NCBI GenBank assembly: GCA_000620185.1
Contig: JHVO01000005.1
Coordinates: 248,001 to 312,000 of the forward strand
Reading direction: 5' to 3'
Length of the DNA stretch: 64,000 nt
DNA from: Geodermatophilaceae bacterium URHB0062
Lineage (GTDB): Bacteria > Actinomycetota > Actinomycetes > Mycobacteriales > Geodermatophilaceae
The position numbers were made by a program, and so were the translations under genes. The notes beneath the pieces are model-generated. The model ran no database searches, was not told the DNA's origin, and was given only the letters and a program-made list of their open reading frames with translations. The stretch's first letter is position 1. Every line of letters begins with the position of its first letter. Below, one piece after another: positions 56,985 to 64,000 of the stretch.

Positions 56985-58625
56985 TCACGGAGCTGCCGTC
57001 TCCTCCTCGGGCACGACGACCTCGTCGATCATCCGTTGGATGGTCGCCGACGGCAGGGCGACGGCCAGCGCCCAGTAGTAGATGGCCAGGCTGAAGAGCG
57101 CGGTCACGACCATGTCCCACCACAGCGGGATGACCGGGTTCTTCAGCGGCCCGTAGGGGCTGAGGTACACGATGATGCCCAGCCCGACCAGGTACACCGG
57201 CAGCCACTGGGCGGCGCGCCACTGCAGCACCGGCTCGTGGCTGTTGAGCCGGAAACCGCGACTGAAGGCCAGGATCACGTAGCCGAGCAGGATGGCGACG
57301 CCGAGCTTCCAGTCGGTGGCCCAGCCCGACCAGAGGATGACCAGGCCGGACACGACGAACGCCGCGGGCGCGATGACCTCGGCCGCCGGCAGCCGGTAGG
57401 GCCGCTCGGCCTCGGGCAGTCGACGGCGGAAGACGCCCAACGACAGCGGCGCACCGGCGTACATGAGCACGCTCGCGCTGGTGATCAGGCCGACCAGCGA
57501 CTGCCAGCTCGGGAACGGCAGGAAGCAGATGCAGCCCACCACGAACGACGTGATCACGCCGAACCAGGGCACCCCGCGGTCGCTCAGCCGCTCGTAGATC
57601 TGCGGCACGTACCCGTTGCGGGACAGCCCGTAGGAGACCCGCGAGGTCGCGGCCGTGTAGATCAGGCCGGTCCCGCCGGGGGAGACGATGGCGTCGAAGT
57701 ACAGGATCGCGGCCAGCCAGCCCAGGCTCAGCAGCCCGGCCAGCTGCGCCCACGGGCCGGTGAAGGTGCTGTAGGGCCCCGTCGCCCACGAGGAGCCGAT
57801 GCTGCTGGCCGGCAGGGCCAGCAGGAACACCAGCTGCAGGGCGATGTAGATGACGATGCCGATCAGGATCGAGCCGATCACCGCGATCGGGATGTCCCGC
57901 TTCGGGTTGCGGCTCTCGCCGGCCAGCTGGTCGGCCTGCTCGAAGCCCAGGTAGGAGAAGATGATCCCGCTGGTCGAGACGGCGGCCAGGATGCCCTTCG
58001 CGCCGTCCGGCGCGAAGCCGTCGGCCGCGGTGAAGTTGCTGCCGTGCAGACCACCGGCGATGGCCACGACGAGGATCGTGGCCAGCGGCACGCCGACCTT
58101 CCACCAGGTGGCCGTGCTGTTGGTGAGCGCGAGTGCGCGCACCCCGAGGAAGTTGATCGACGAGATGATCGCCATGAGGATCACGGCGACGACGAGGCCG
58201 CTCGCGGTCAGGGTCTGGTCCGGGTGCAGCCAGCCCTTCGCGAACGAGTAGTGCGTCGCGTAGTTGATCATCGCGGAGACCTCGATCGGTGCCACCGTGG
58301 CGGCCTGCAGCCAGGAGAACCAACCGAAGGAGGCGCCCGCCGCCCCGCCGAACGCGTAGTGCGGGAAGCGCGCCGACCCGCCCGACACGGGGTACATAGC
58401 ACCGAGCTCGGCGTGCACCAGGGCGAGCAGCAGGATGGCGCCGCCACCGATGATCCACGAGATGATCACCGCCGGCCCGGCGGCCACCAGCCCCTTCTGG
58501 GCGCCGAACAGCCAGCCCGAGCCGATGATGGAACCGGTCGAGGCCCACAACAAGCTGATCAGGCCGATCTCCCGCTTGAGCGAGACCGGCCGACGAGCCG
58601 GGGTGACCTCGGTGCCGACGGACAT
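56985..58625 (-). CDS. APC family amino acid/organic amine permease
   Basis: A 546-residue membrane protein with 12 or more helices of the amino acid-polyamine-organocation family. Helix 1 carries GSIIGSGWLFGAQ, the substrate backbone site of these transporters. FEQADQLAGESRNPKRDIP near the middle is typical. The ATG at 58625 has GTCAGGAGG upstream. The upstream 176 bp holds the repeat GGTAA-gcggac-GGTAA, which may be regulatory. The substrate may be the starting compound of the neighbouring amidohydrolase and ring-cleavage genes; this is a guess. Confidence 0.88.
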   Translation of the reverse strand: MSVGTEVTPARRPVSLKREIGLISLLWASTGSIIGSGWLFGAQKGLVAAGPAVIISWIIGGGAILLLALVHAELGAMYPVSGGSARFPHYAFGGAAGASFGWFSWLQAATVAPIEVSAMINYATHYSFAKGWLHPDQTLTASGLVVAVILMAIISSINFLGVRALALTNSTATWWKVGVPLATILVVAIAGGLHGSNFTAADGFAPDGAKGILAAVSTSGIIFSYLGFEQADQLAGESRNPKRDIPIAVIGSILIGIVIYIALQLVFLLALPASSIGSSWATGPYSTFTGPWAQLAGLLSLGWLAAILYFDAIVSPGGTGLIYTAATSRVSYGLSRNGYVPQIYERLSDRGVPWFGVITSFVVGCICFLPFPSWQSLVGLITSASVLMYAGAPLSLGVFRRRLPEAERPYRLPAAEVIAPAAFVVSGLVILWSGWATDWKLGVAILLGYVILAFSRGFRLNSHEPVLQWRAAQWLPVYLVGLGIIVYLSPYGPLKNPVIPLWWDMVVTALFSLAIYYWALAVALPSATIQRMIDEVVVPEEETAAP

Positions 58626-58801
58626 GGCCGCCTCCTGACGACGCCGCGACGCTCTGCCGGCGACCGCTCAGGTCCTCCTCCGTGCCCCGCGACCCGGGCA
58701 GCCGCATCGCGATTCTCGGACGGCTGTGCACCGGCGCACCAGGGGTCCGCCACGAGGTTTACCGTCCGCTTACCTCCCCGCCGAGGACGGCAACGAGCGG
58801 G

Positions 58802-59515
58802 CTACGTCACGAGATCCAGCAGGGTGGCGGTGAGCTTCTCCGGCGCGGTGACGTGCGCGACGTGGTTGGCGGCCAGCTCGACGAACCGCCAGGACGGGTC
58901 GGTCCGCACCCGTGCCACGTACGGCGGCTCGAACTCGTTCTCCTTGCCCTCGGTGCACAACACGAAGGTCCGCGGCAGGTCGGTGTCCCCGTGCTCGAGG
59001 TGCAGCGGCTGCGTCATCGTGGCCAGGGGATGCGGCACCATCCGCGAGACTCCCCACACGACCTCGGCCGGGAGTCCGGGCGGCAGGGGGTCGGGGAAGG
59101 GTGGCGGCACTCGCCATCCGTCGCCACGGGCTCGCGCCGCCTCCTCGTAGCCGGCGCGTTCGTCGGCCGGGACGTGGTCCATCATCGATTCGCCCTCGAG
59201 GGGCACGTCCGCGTCGAGGTAGACCAGCTGGCCGATGCGCTCGGGGACGTGGTCGGCCACCCCGGCGATCACCATTCCGCCGTAGCTGTGACCGACGAGG
59301 ACGACGTCGGTGAGGTCCTCGTAGTACAGGACCGCGTCGACGTCCGCGATGTGCGTGTCGAGGTCCGTCGTCGGTGTGGCGAGGTGTGCGCGGTTCCCGA
59401 GGCCGGTGAGGGACGGCGTCACGACGTCGTGGCCCGCCGCGCGCAGGAGCGGACGGACCCACCGCCACGCATGCCCACCGGACCAGGCGCCGTGCACGAT
59501 CACGAACGTGGCCAT
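58802..59515 (-). CDS. Alpha/beta hydrolase, esterase (salicylate esterase/MES-like)
   Basis: A 237-residue small hydrolase resembling plant methyl-ester esterases and their bacterial relatives. The oxyanion motif is VHGAWSGGHAW. The nucleophile is Ser77 in GHSYGG. The likely acid is in an acidic loop late in the protein, and the catalytic His is in ANHVAHVTAPEKL. It stands between the APC permease and lutC on the same strand. It may hydrolyse methyl or other esters of aromatic or keto acids. Confidence 0.85.
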   Translation of the reverse strand: MATFVIVHGAWSGGHAWRWVRPLLRAAGHDVVTPSLTGLGNRAHLATPTTDLDTHIADVDAVLYYEDLTDVVLVGHSYGGMVIAGVADHVPERIGQLVYLDADVPLEGESMMDHVPADERAGYEEAARARGDGWRVPPPFPDPLPPGLPAEVVWGVSRMVPHPLATMTQPLHLEHGDTDLPRTFVLCTEGKENEFEPPYVARVRTDPSWRFVELAANHVAHVTAPEKLTATLLDLVT

Positions 59516-59602
59516 GGCTGGTCCCCACGGACGCCGGTCCCCGTGCGCAGCCCATGCTGGCGTCGCCGCAGGGCGCGGTGCAAGGAGGAGCCGCGCGGCA
59601 GC

Positions 59603-60226
59603 TCAGCCGACGAGGACGACGACCAGCGTGCGCGGGCCGTGCACTCCCTCGACGCGGGAGAGCTCGATGTCGCTGGTCGCCGACGGGCCGCTGATCATCG
59701 TCAGCGGGGCCGTCCGGTCGAGCCGCGCCAGCCCCTCGGGGACGCCGCCGACCACCTGGGCCGCCTCGACGACGCAGACCAGGCAGTCGGGCAGCAGCGA
59801 GAGGGCCCGGCGGCCGGACAGCGGGCTGCCGTCGAGCACCAGGGTGCCCGTCTCGGCGATGGCGACGGCGACACCGGTGACGGTGGCGGCGTAGTCGGCC
59901 AGGGCCACCGGCGGGCGGCCGTCGTCCTCGACCGCGCCGGCGGGCTGCCAGTCGGCCGGCAGCCCGGGGGCGACGACGACGTCCTCGGGCCGGTGGTCGC
60001 CGAGCGCCGCCCCGAGCGCGCCGGCGACGGTGGCCGCCACGTCGGCCGGCGTGCAGCGCACGACCGTGGCCTTGTAGTCCTCGAGCCGGTCGGTGAGGAC
60101 GGCGAGCAGCTCGGCGTCGGGCCGATCGTCGGTCGTCCGGTAGTCGCGGGCGATCTCCGGAACCGGGGCCCGGTCGTCGCCGAGGGCCGTCCGGATGCGG
60201 GAGAGGATGTCGTCGCGGGCGCTCAC
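59603..60226 (-). CDS. lutC: L-lactate utilisation protein LutC (LUD domain)
   Basis: A 207-residue LUD-domain protein, the third subunit of the LutABC L-lactate oxidase complex that turns lactate into pyruvate. The family motif VAIAETGTLVLDGSPLSGRRALSLLPDCLVCVVEA is split here as AIAETGTLVLDG and LLPDCLVCVV. The GTG at 60226 is chosen because the preceding 72-bp repeat ends in GAGGAGG four bases before it. lutB ends at the other edge of that repeat. Confidence 0.92.
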   Translation of the reverse strand: MSARDDILSRIRTALGDDRAPVPEIARDYRTTDDRPDAELLAVLTDRLEDYKATVVRCTPADVAATVAGALGAALGDHRPEDVVVAPGLPADWQPAGAVEDDGRPPVALADYAATVTGVAVAIAETGTLVLDGSPLSGRRALSLLPDCLVCVVEAAQVVGGVPEGLARLDRTAPLTMISGPSATSDIELSRVEGVHGPRTLVVVLVG

Positions 60227-60230
60227 GAGA

Positions 60231-60302
60231 CCTCCTCGCTGGCGCTCGTCGGCCGCGTTCGCGGCGCTGCTCTGTCTACTGGTGAGCTCGCACGCTCGCT
60301 CA
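60231..60302 (-). repeat. 72-bp intercistronic repeat, copy B (lutB to lutC)
   Basis: On the minus strand this element starts with the TGA stop of lutB and ends in GCGAGGAGG, the ribosome site for lutC. It is the same length as copy A at 2616-2687 and in the same orientation relative to its genes. Differences cluster in the middle (positions 21-40 of the element), while both ends are nearly constant. Confidence 0.85.
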
Positions 60303-61760
60303 CGAGCCGTGCTCCCGTGCCCAGGCCTGCGTGAACGTCTCGCGCGGGGGAGCGGGCAGGTCACGGGTGCGGGTCCACTTCGACGCCGGCGGAGGCAGCG
60401 CCGCCGGCAGCGTCGGCTTCCCGCGGGCGAGGAACCGGCCCAGCCCGGCCGCGCGCTGGGCCAGCCGCCAGAGCCGCGGGTTCGACATGGCCGCCGACAG
60501 CGCGCGGAACGCGGCCGCCTCCGGGGTCGTCCGGGTCTGGGCCTCGACGTGCTCCGCCCGCAGGTGCACCAGGATCGACGGGATGTCGATCGCCACGGGG
60601 CAGGCGTCGTAGCAAGCGCCGCAGAGGGACGACGCGTAGGGCAGCGAGGCGTTGTCCTCGACCCCGGTCAACTGCGGCGACAGGACGGCGCCGATCGGGC
60701 CGGGGTAGACCGAGCCGTAGGCGTGCCCGCCGGCCCGCTCGTACACCGGGCAGACGTTGAGGCAGGCCGAACAGCGGATGCAGTGCAGTGCCTCGCGCCC
60801 CACCTCGTCGGCGAGCACCGCCGTCCGCCCGTTGTCGACGAGCACCAGGTGGAACTCCTGCGGGCCGTCGTCGGGGGTCACCCCGGTCCACAGCGAGGTG
60901 TAGGGGTTCATCCGCTCGCCGGTCGACGATCGGGGGAGCAGTTGGAGGAACACCTCGAGGTCGCGCCAGGTGGGCACGAGCTTCTCGATGCCCATGACCG
61001 TGATCAGGGTCTGCGGCAGGGTCAGGCACATTCGGCCGTTGCCCTCGCTCTCGACCACCGACAGCGTGCCGGTCTCGGCGACGGCGAAGTTGGCGCCGCT
61101 GATCGCGACCCGCGCCCGCAGGAACCGCTCGCGCAGGTGGGCCCGCGCGGCCATGGCCAGCTTGCGCGGCTCGTCGGTGAGCCCGGGGTCGACCCCCGGC
61201 ATCGTGCGCAGGAAGATCTCGCGGATCTCGGCCCGGTTCTTGTGGATCGCCGGCACGAGGATGTGGCTCGGCTTGTCGTCGCCGAGCTGCACGATGAGCT
61301 CGGCCAGGTCCGTCTCGTGCGCGGCGATGCCGGCGGCCTCGAGCGCCTCGTTGAGGCCGATCTCCTGGGTGGCCATCGACTTGACCTTGACCACCTCGTC
61401 CGTGCCGGTGGCCTGCACAAGCCGGGTGACGATCTCGTTGGCCTCGTTCGCGTCGCGGGCCCAGTGCACCGTGCCGCCGCGGGCGGTGACCCGTTCCTCC
61501 AGCGCGACCAGGTGCTCGTCGAGGCGGGCCATCGTGGCGGCCTTGATCGCCCGGCCGGCCTGGCGCAGCTGTTCCCAGTCGGGCACCTCGCCGACGACCG
61601 CCGCCCGCTTGCCGCGGATGGTGGCGGTCGCGTGCCCGAGGTTGGCCCGCAGCTGACCGTCGCGCAGCGCGTCACGGGCGGCGTCCGGGAAGGACCGGTC
61701 CCCGCGGAGGTGGCCGACCCCTCGCGGCGCGGTCGGCAGCCCCAGGAACACCGCGGTCAT
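60300..61760 (-). CDS. lutB: L-lactate utilisation iron-sulphur protein LutB
   Basis: A 486-residue protein with an N-terminal LUD domain and two [4Fe-4S] clusters (CIRCSACLNVCPVY and CGACYDACPVAI). It passes electrons during oxidation of L-lactate. A C-terminal helical domain follows. It starts 40 bp after lutA. Its TGA is the first base triplet of the 72-bp repeat. Confidence 0.94.
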   Translation of the reverse strand: MTAVFLGLPTAPRGVGHLRGDRSFPDAARDALRDGQLRANLGHATATIRGKRAAVVGEVPDWEQLRQAGRAIKAATMARLDEHLVALEERVTARGGTVHWARDANEANEIVTRLVQATGTDEVVKVKSMATQEIGLNEALEAAGIAAHETDLAELIVQLGDDKPSHILVPAIHKNRAEIREIFLRTMPGVDPGLTDEPRKLAMAARAHLRERFLRARVAISGANFAVAETGTLSVVESEGNGRMCLTLPQTLITVMGIEKLVPTWRDLEVFLQLLPRSSTGERMNPYTSLWTGVTPDDGPQEFHLVLVDNGRTAVLADEVGREALHCIRCSACLNVCPVYERAGGHAYGSVYPGPIGAVLSPQLTGVEDNASLPYASSLCGACYDACPVAIDIPSILVHLRAEHVEAQTRTTPEAAAFRALSAAMSNPRLWRLAQRAAGLGRFLARGKPTLPAALPPPASKWTRTRDLPAPPRETFTQAWAREHGS

Positions 61761-61800
61761 GCCGTCCTCCCTCTCCGGCAGTCATGGCCGAACGTGCCGG

Positions 61801-62574
61801 TCATCGGGACACCGCCGGTTGCGTGGACTGGTGCGGGGACACCGCTTCCTCCGTCGAGGCGAGGATCTCCGCCAGGTGCACCGTGCGGGTGCCCGAGCGC
61901 AGGCGGGAGAGCCCACCGCCGATGTGCATGAGGCACGACGCGTCGCCGGCGGTGCAGACCTCGGCGTGCGTCGACAGCACGTTTGCCATCTTGTCGGTGA
62001 GCATGGCCGTCGACGTCTCGGCGTTCTTCACCGCGAACGTGCCGCCGAAGCCGCAGCACTGGTCGGCGGCCGGCAGCTCCACCAGGTCGAGCCCGCGGAC
62101 CGCCCGCAGCAGCCGCAGCGGCCGGTCGCCGACCCGCAGGAGCCGCAGCGAGTGGCAGGTCGGGTGGTAGGTCACGCGGTGCGGGTAGTAGGCGCCGACG
62201 TCGGTGACCCCGAGGACGTCGACCAGGAACTGGGACAGCTCGTAGGTGCGCTCCGCCAGCGCCGCGGCCTCGTCGGCCAGCGCGTGCTCCCCGGCCCGCC
62301 GGGCGACGGCGGCCTGCTGGTGGTGGATCGAGGCGACGCACGAGCCGGACGGCGCCACGATCGCCTCCGCGCCGGCGAACGCGCGCACGTGGTTGGCCAC
62401 GATCGGCACCGCCTCGCGGCGGTATCCGGTGTTGACGTGCATCTGCCCGCAGCACGCCTGGTCGGGCGGGACGACGACCTCGTGCCCCAGCCGCTCCAGC
62501 AGGACGGCGGTGGCCCGGGCGACCTGCGGCACCATCGTGTCGACCAGGCAGGTGGCGAACAGGGCGACCTTCAC
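61801..62574 (-). CDS. lutA: L-lactate utilisation protein LutA (CCG-domain oxidoreductase)
   Basis: A 257-residue subunit with two cysteine-rich CCG motifs (ACCGQMHVN and QCCGFGG), as in LutA and glycolate oxidase GlcF. It binds an iron-sulphur or haem-linked centre used in lactate oxidation. The GTG at 62574 gives the usual MKVALFATCLVD start. It lies 56 bp after a sugar permease gene. L-rhamnose breakdown yields lactaldehyde and lactate, so the link with a sugar importer is meaningful. Confidence 0.93.
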   Translation of the reverse strand: MKVALFATCLVDTMVPQVARATAVLLERLGHEVVVPPDQACCGQMHVNTGYRREAVPIVANHVRAFAGAEAIVAPSGSCVASIHHQQAAVARRAGEHALADEAAALAERTYELSQFLVDVLGVTDVGAYYPHRVTYHPTCHSLRLLRVGDRPLRLLRAVRGLDLVELPAADQCCGFGGTFAVKNAETSTAMLTDKMANVLSTHAEVCTAGDASCLMHIGGGLSRLRSGTRTVHLAEILASTEEAVSPHQSTQPAVSR

Positions 62575-62630
62575 ACGGTTCCTCTCTCGTACCGGCCGGC
62601 GTCGGCAGGGGCGATCGTGTCAGACCGCAC

Positions 62631-63728
62631 TCAGCGGGCTCCGTACCGCCGGGTGGTCAGGCCGTTGAGCAGGGCCGCGAACACCAGGACCGCGCCCAGC
62701 GCGAAGAGCTGGAACTGAGATCCGGCGTTGCCCGGGACGGCGAGCAGGATCCCCGCGTTCAGCCACACGATGAGCAGGGTGGCGAGGACGACCCCCGCGA
62801 CGCGTCCGATCCCGCCGGTGATCGCGACCCCGCCGAGCACCGCGATGGTGATCGCCGGCAGCGCCATGCCGTTGCCCGCGGTACCGGCGTCCGGGCGGGC
62901 GGAGGCGAACTGGGCCACGGTGACCACCGCCACGAGGCCGGACACGACCCCGGCGAGCACGTAGGCGGTGAACCGGGAACGGCGCACGTCGATGCCCGTC
63001 CACTCGGCCGCGACATCGTTCGTGCCGATGGCGTAGAGCCGCCGTCCGTAGGTGGTGCGGTTGAGGACCAGCCAGACGACGACGGCCGTGGGGAGCAGGA
63101 AGGTGAGCGTGCCGAGGGGAACCGGCAGGCCCAGCACGTTCACCGACTCCGCCGTCGAGTACAGCTTCTGGATCGGCCCGGTGCTGATCGGCTGCTGGCC
63201 GTTGATGACCACGGCCAGCGACGAGTACGCGTAGTAGGTCGCCAGGGTGGTGATCAGCGCGGGATAGCCGATGTAGGCGATCAGGTACCCGTTGATCGCC
63301 CCGAGCAGCCCGCCGAACACGGCCGCGAGCAGGATGGCCGGCCACAGCGGCCACCCCCACTCGCCGTAGGCGAACCCGAACACCATGCTCGTCAGCGAGA
63401 CGTTCGCCCCGACGGACAGGTCGATCCCGCCGCGGCCGGAGGTGATGACCAGCAGCTCCGCGAGGCCGAGCATGACCAGGGGGACGGCGCTGATCAGCGC
63501 CGTCGACATGTACGACGCGTCGTAGGCGGCGGTGAGGTAGTTCCGCCGGCTCAGGAGGACGAACGTGACGACGACGGCGACGAGCAGGACCAGCAGCAGC
63601 ACGATGCGCTGGGTGAGCAGCGCGCGGAGCAGGGCTGCCGGAAACCGCCGGAGGGCGCTCTGCCCGGTCCCGCTCCCGTCCGGCCCGGCGTCGCGGGTGG
63701 GGGCCGACGGTGTGACGGCGGTGCTCAC
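62631..63728 (-). CDS. ABC sugar permease, CUT2 (RbsC/RhaP-like)
   Basis: A 365-residue membrane protein of the CUT2 monosaccharide importers with about 10 helices. The family motif ITSGRGGIDLSVGANVSL is near residue 95, and AIGTNDVAAEWTGIDVRRSRF is the loop that contacts the ATPase. The GTG at 63728 overlaps the stop of the preceding permease gene by four bases. Two permease genes side by side are typical of rhamnose and autoinducer-2 type importers. Rhamnose is favoured here by lutABC and the GH78 genes, but this is inference. Confidence 0.88.
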   Translation of the reverse strand: MSTAVTPSAPTRDAGPDGSGTGQSALRRFPAALLRALLTQRIVLLLVLLVAVVVTFVLLSRRNYLTAAYDASYMSTALISAVPLVMLGLAELLVITSGRGGIDLSVGANVSLTSMVFGFAYGEWGWPLWPAILLAAVFGGLLGAINGYLIAYIGYPALITTLATYYAYSSLAVVINGQQPISTGPIQKLYSTAESVNVLGLPVPLGTLTFLLPTAVVVWLVLNRTTYGRRLYAIGTNDVAAEWTGIDVRRSRFTAYVLAGVVSGLVAVVTVAQFASARPDAGTAGNGMALPAITIAVLGGVAITGGIGRVAGVVLATLLIVWLNAGILLAVPGNAGSQFQLFALGAVLVFAALLNGLTTRRYGAR

Positions 63729-64000
63729 GTGGTCCTCCTCGCGCGCTGCCGGAGCAGGTCGGCTCCCACCGCGATCAGGATGAAGATGCCGATGAACAGG
63801 CTGGCCAGCTGCGACGGCCAGTTCAGCTGGGTGACGCCCGAGGTGACGGTCTGGACGAGCAGCGCCCCCAGCACCGTGCCGAGCACGGAGCCGCGGCCGC
63901 CCATGATCGACGTCCCGCCGATGACCACCGCCGCGATCGCGGCCAGCTCCATGCCGTCGCCCACGTTGGGCGCCAGGGTGGCGGTGCCCTGGGCGATCAC
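63725..64000 (-). CDS. ABC sugar permease, CUT2, C-terminal part (cut by window edge)
   Basis: The last 91 residues of a second CUT2 permease are visible; the start lies beyond base 64000. The segment GDGMELAAIAAVVIGGTSIMGGRGSVLGTVLGALL is the conserved C-terminal permease motif (given here as ELAAIAAVVIGGTS and MGGRGSVLGTVLGAL). It ends in a GTGA overlap with the next permease gene. The ATPase and binding-protein genes of this transporter are probably just outside the window. Confidence 0.88.
   Translation of the reverse strand: MIAQGTATLAPNVGDGMELAAIAAVVIGGTSIMGGRGSVLGTVLGALLVQTVTSGVTQLNWPSQLASLFIGIFILIAVGADLLRQRARRTT

Noticed and set aside
56965-56987. Small hairpin CCTGCGGT-ACCGCGGG between the PIG-L and APC genes
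   Set aside because: The stem is short, has a wobble pair and leaves almost no loop; too weak to list as a terminator.

Overview
The window is very GC-rich, uses GTG starts often, packs genes into 4-base ATGA/GTGA overlaps, and carries families typical of free-living actinobacteria: a DUF222-HNH endonuclease, a PPOX-class flavoprotein, ROK and IclR regulators, and LutABC. It looks like chromosomal DNA of a soil or plant-litter actinomycete. A Geodermatophilales-type host is my guess and was not tested. I saw no rRNA, tRNA, CRISPR, phage or insertion sequence. No gene-free stretch exceeds 300 bp.

Layout. 0-14.4 kb (+): one tightly coupled operon for import and breakdown of an oligosaccharide or glycoside. 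It has a family 5 binding lipoprotein, two permeases (the second fused to an ATPase), a second ATPase, a GH3 glucosidase, two different GH78 alpha-L-rhamnosidases and an esterase. 14.4-16.8 kb (-): a TetR regulator and a drug exporter. 17-19 kb: gluconate kinase and permease. 19-24 kb: a double DUF427 protein, and a ROK repressor divergent from xylA-xylB. 24-26.3 kb: an MFS exporter divergent from a LysR regulator. 26.5-31.7 kb (+): MFS porter, vanillate demethylase (vanA, vanB) and 4-hydroxybenzoate hydroxylase (pobA), all leading to protocatechuate. 31.7-34.6 kb: a sugar-acid dehydratase divergent from a zinc alcohol dehydrogenase. 34.7-36.4 kb: a broken DUF222-HNH gene behind a near-consensus SOS box, and a VOC-domain remnant.

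36.4-42.5 kb (-): a second aromatic operon (cyclase, flavin monooxygenase, type I extradiol dioxygenase, FAH-family hydrolase, SDR, alpha/beta hydrolase) divergent from a LysR gene; an MFS porter and a secreted beta-helix protein follow. 46.9-57 kb: PPOX protein, then an amidohydrolase - IclR - MetE-like operon divergent from a CoA-transferase - citryl-CoA-lyase-like - LigB - LigA - MDR reductase - intradiol dioxygenase - PIG-L operon. 57-59.5 kb: amino-acid-type permease and esterase. 59.6-64 kb (-): two CUT2 sugar permeases (one cut by the window edge) upstream of lutA-lutB-lutC.

How it fits together. The window is a catabolic block for plant material: rhamnosylated glycosides, xylose, gluconate, lactate and lignin-type aromatics. 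The most interesting region is 49.3-57 kb. VanAB and PobA make protocatechuate, LigBA could cleave it at 4,5, and the neighbours could be non-orthologous replacements for each later step. The most unusual DNA feature is a 72-bp intercistronic element, present twice 57 kb apart in unrelated operons. It starts inside the stop codon of the upstream gene and ends in the Shine-Dalgarno of the downstream gene.
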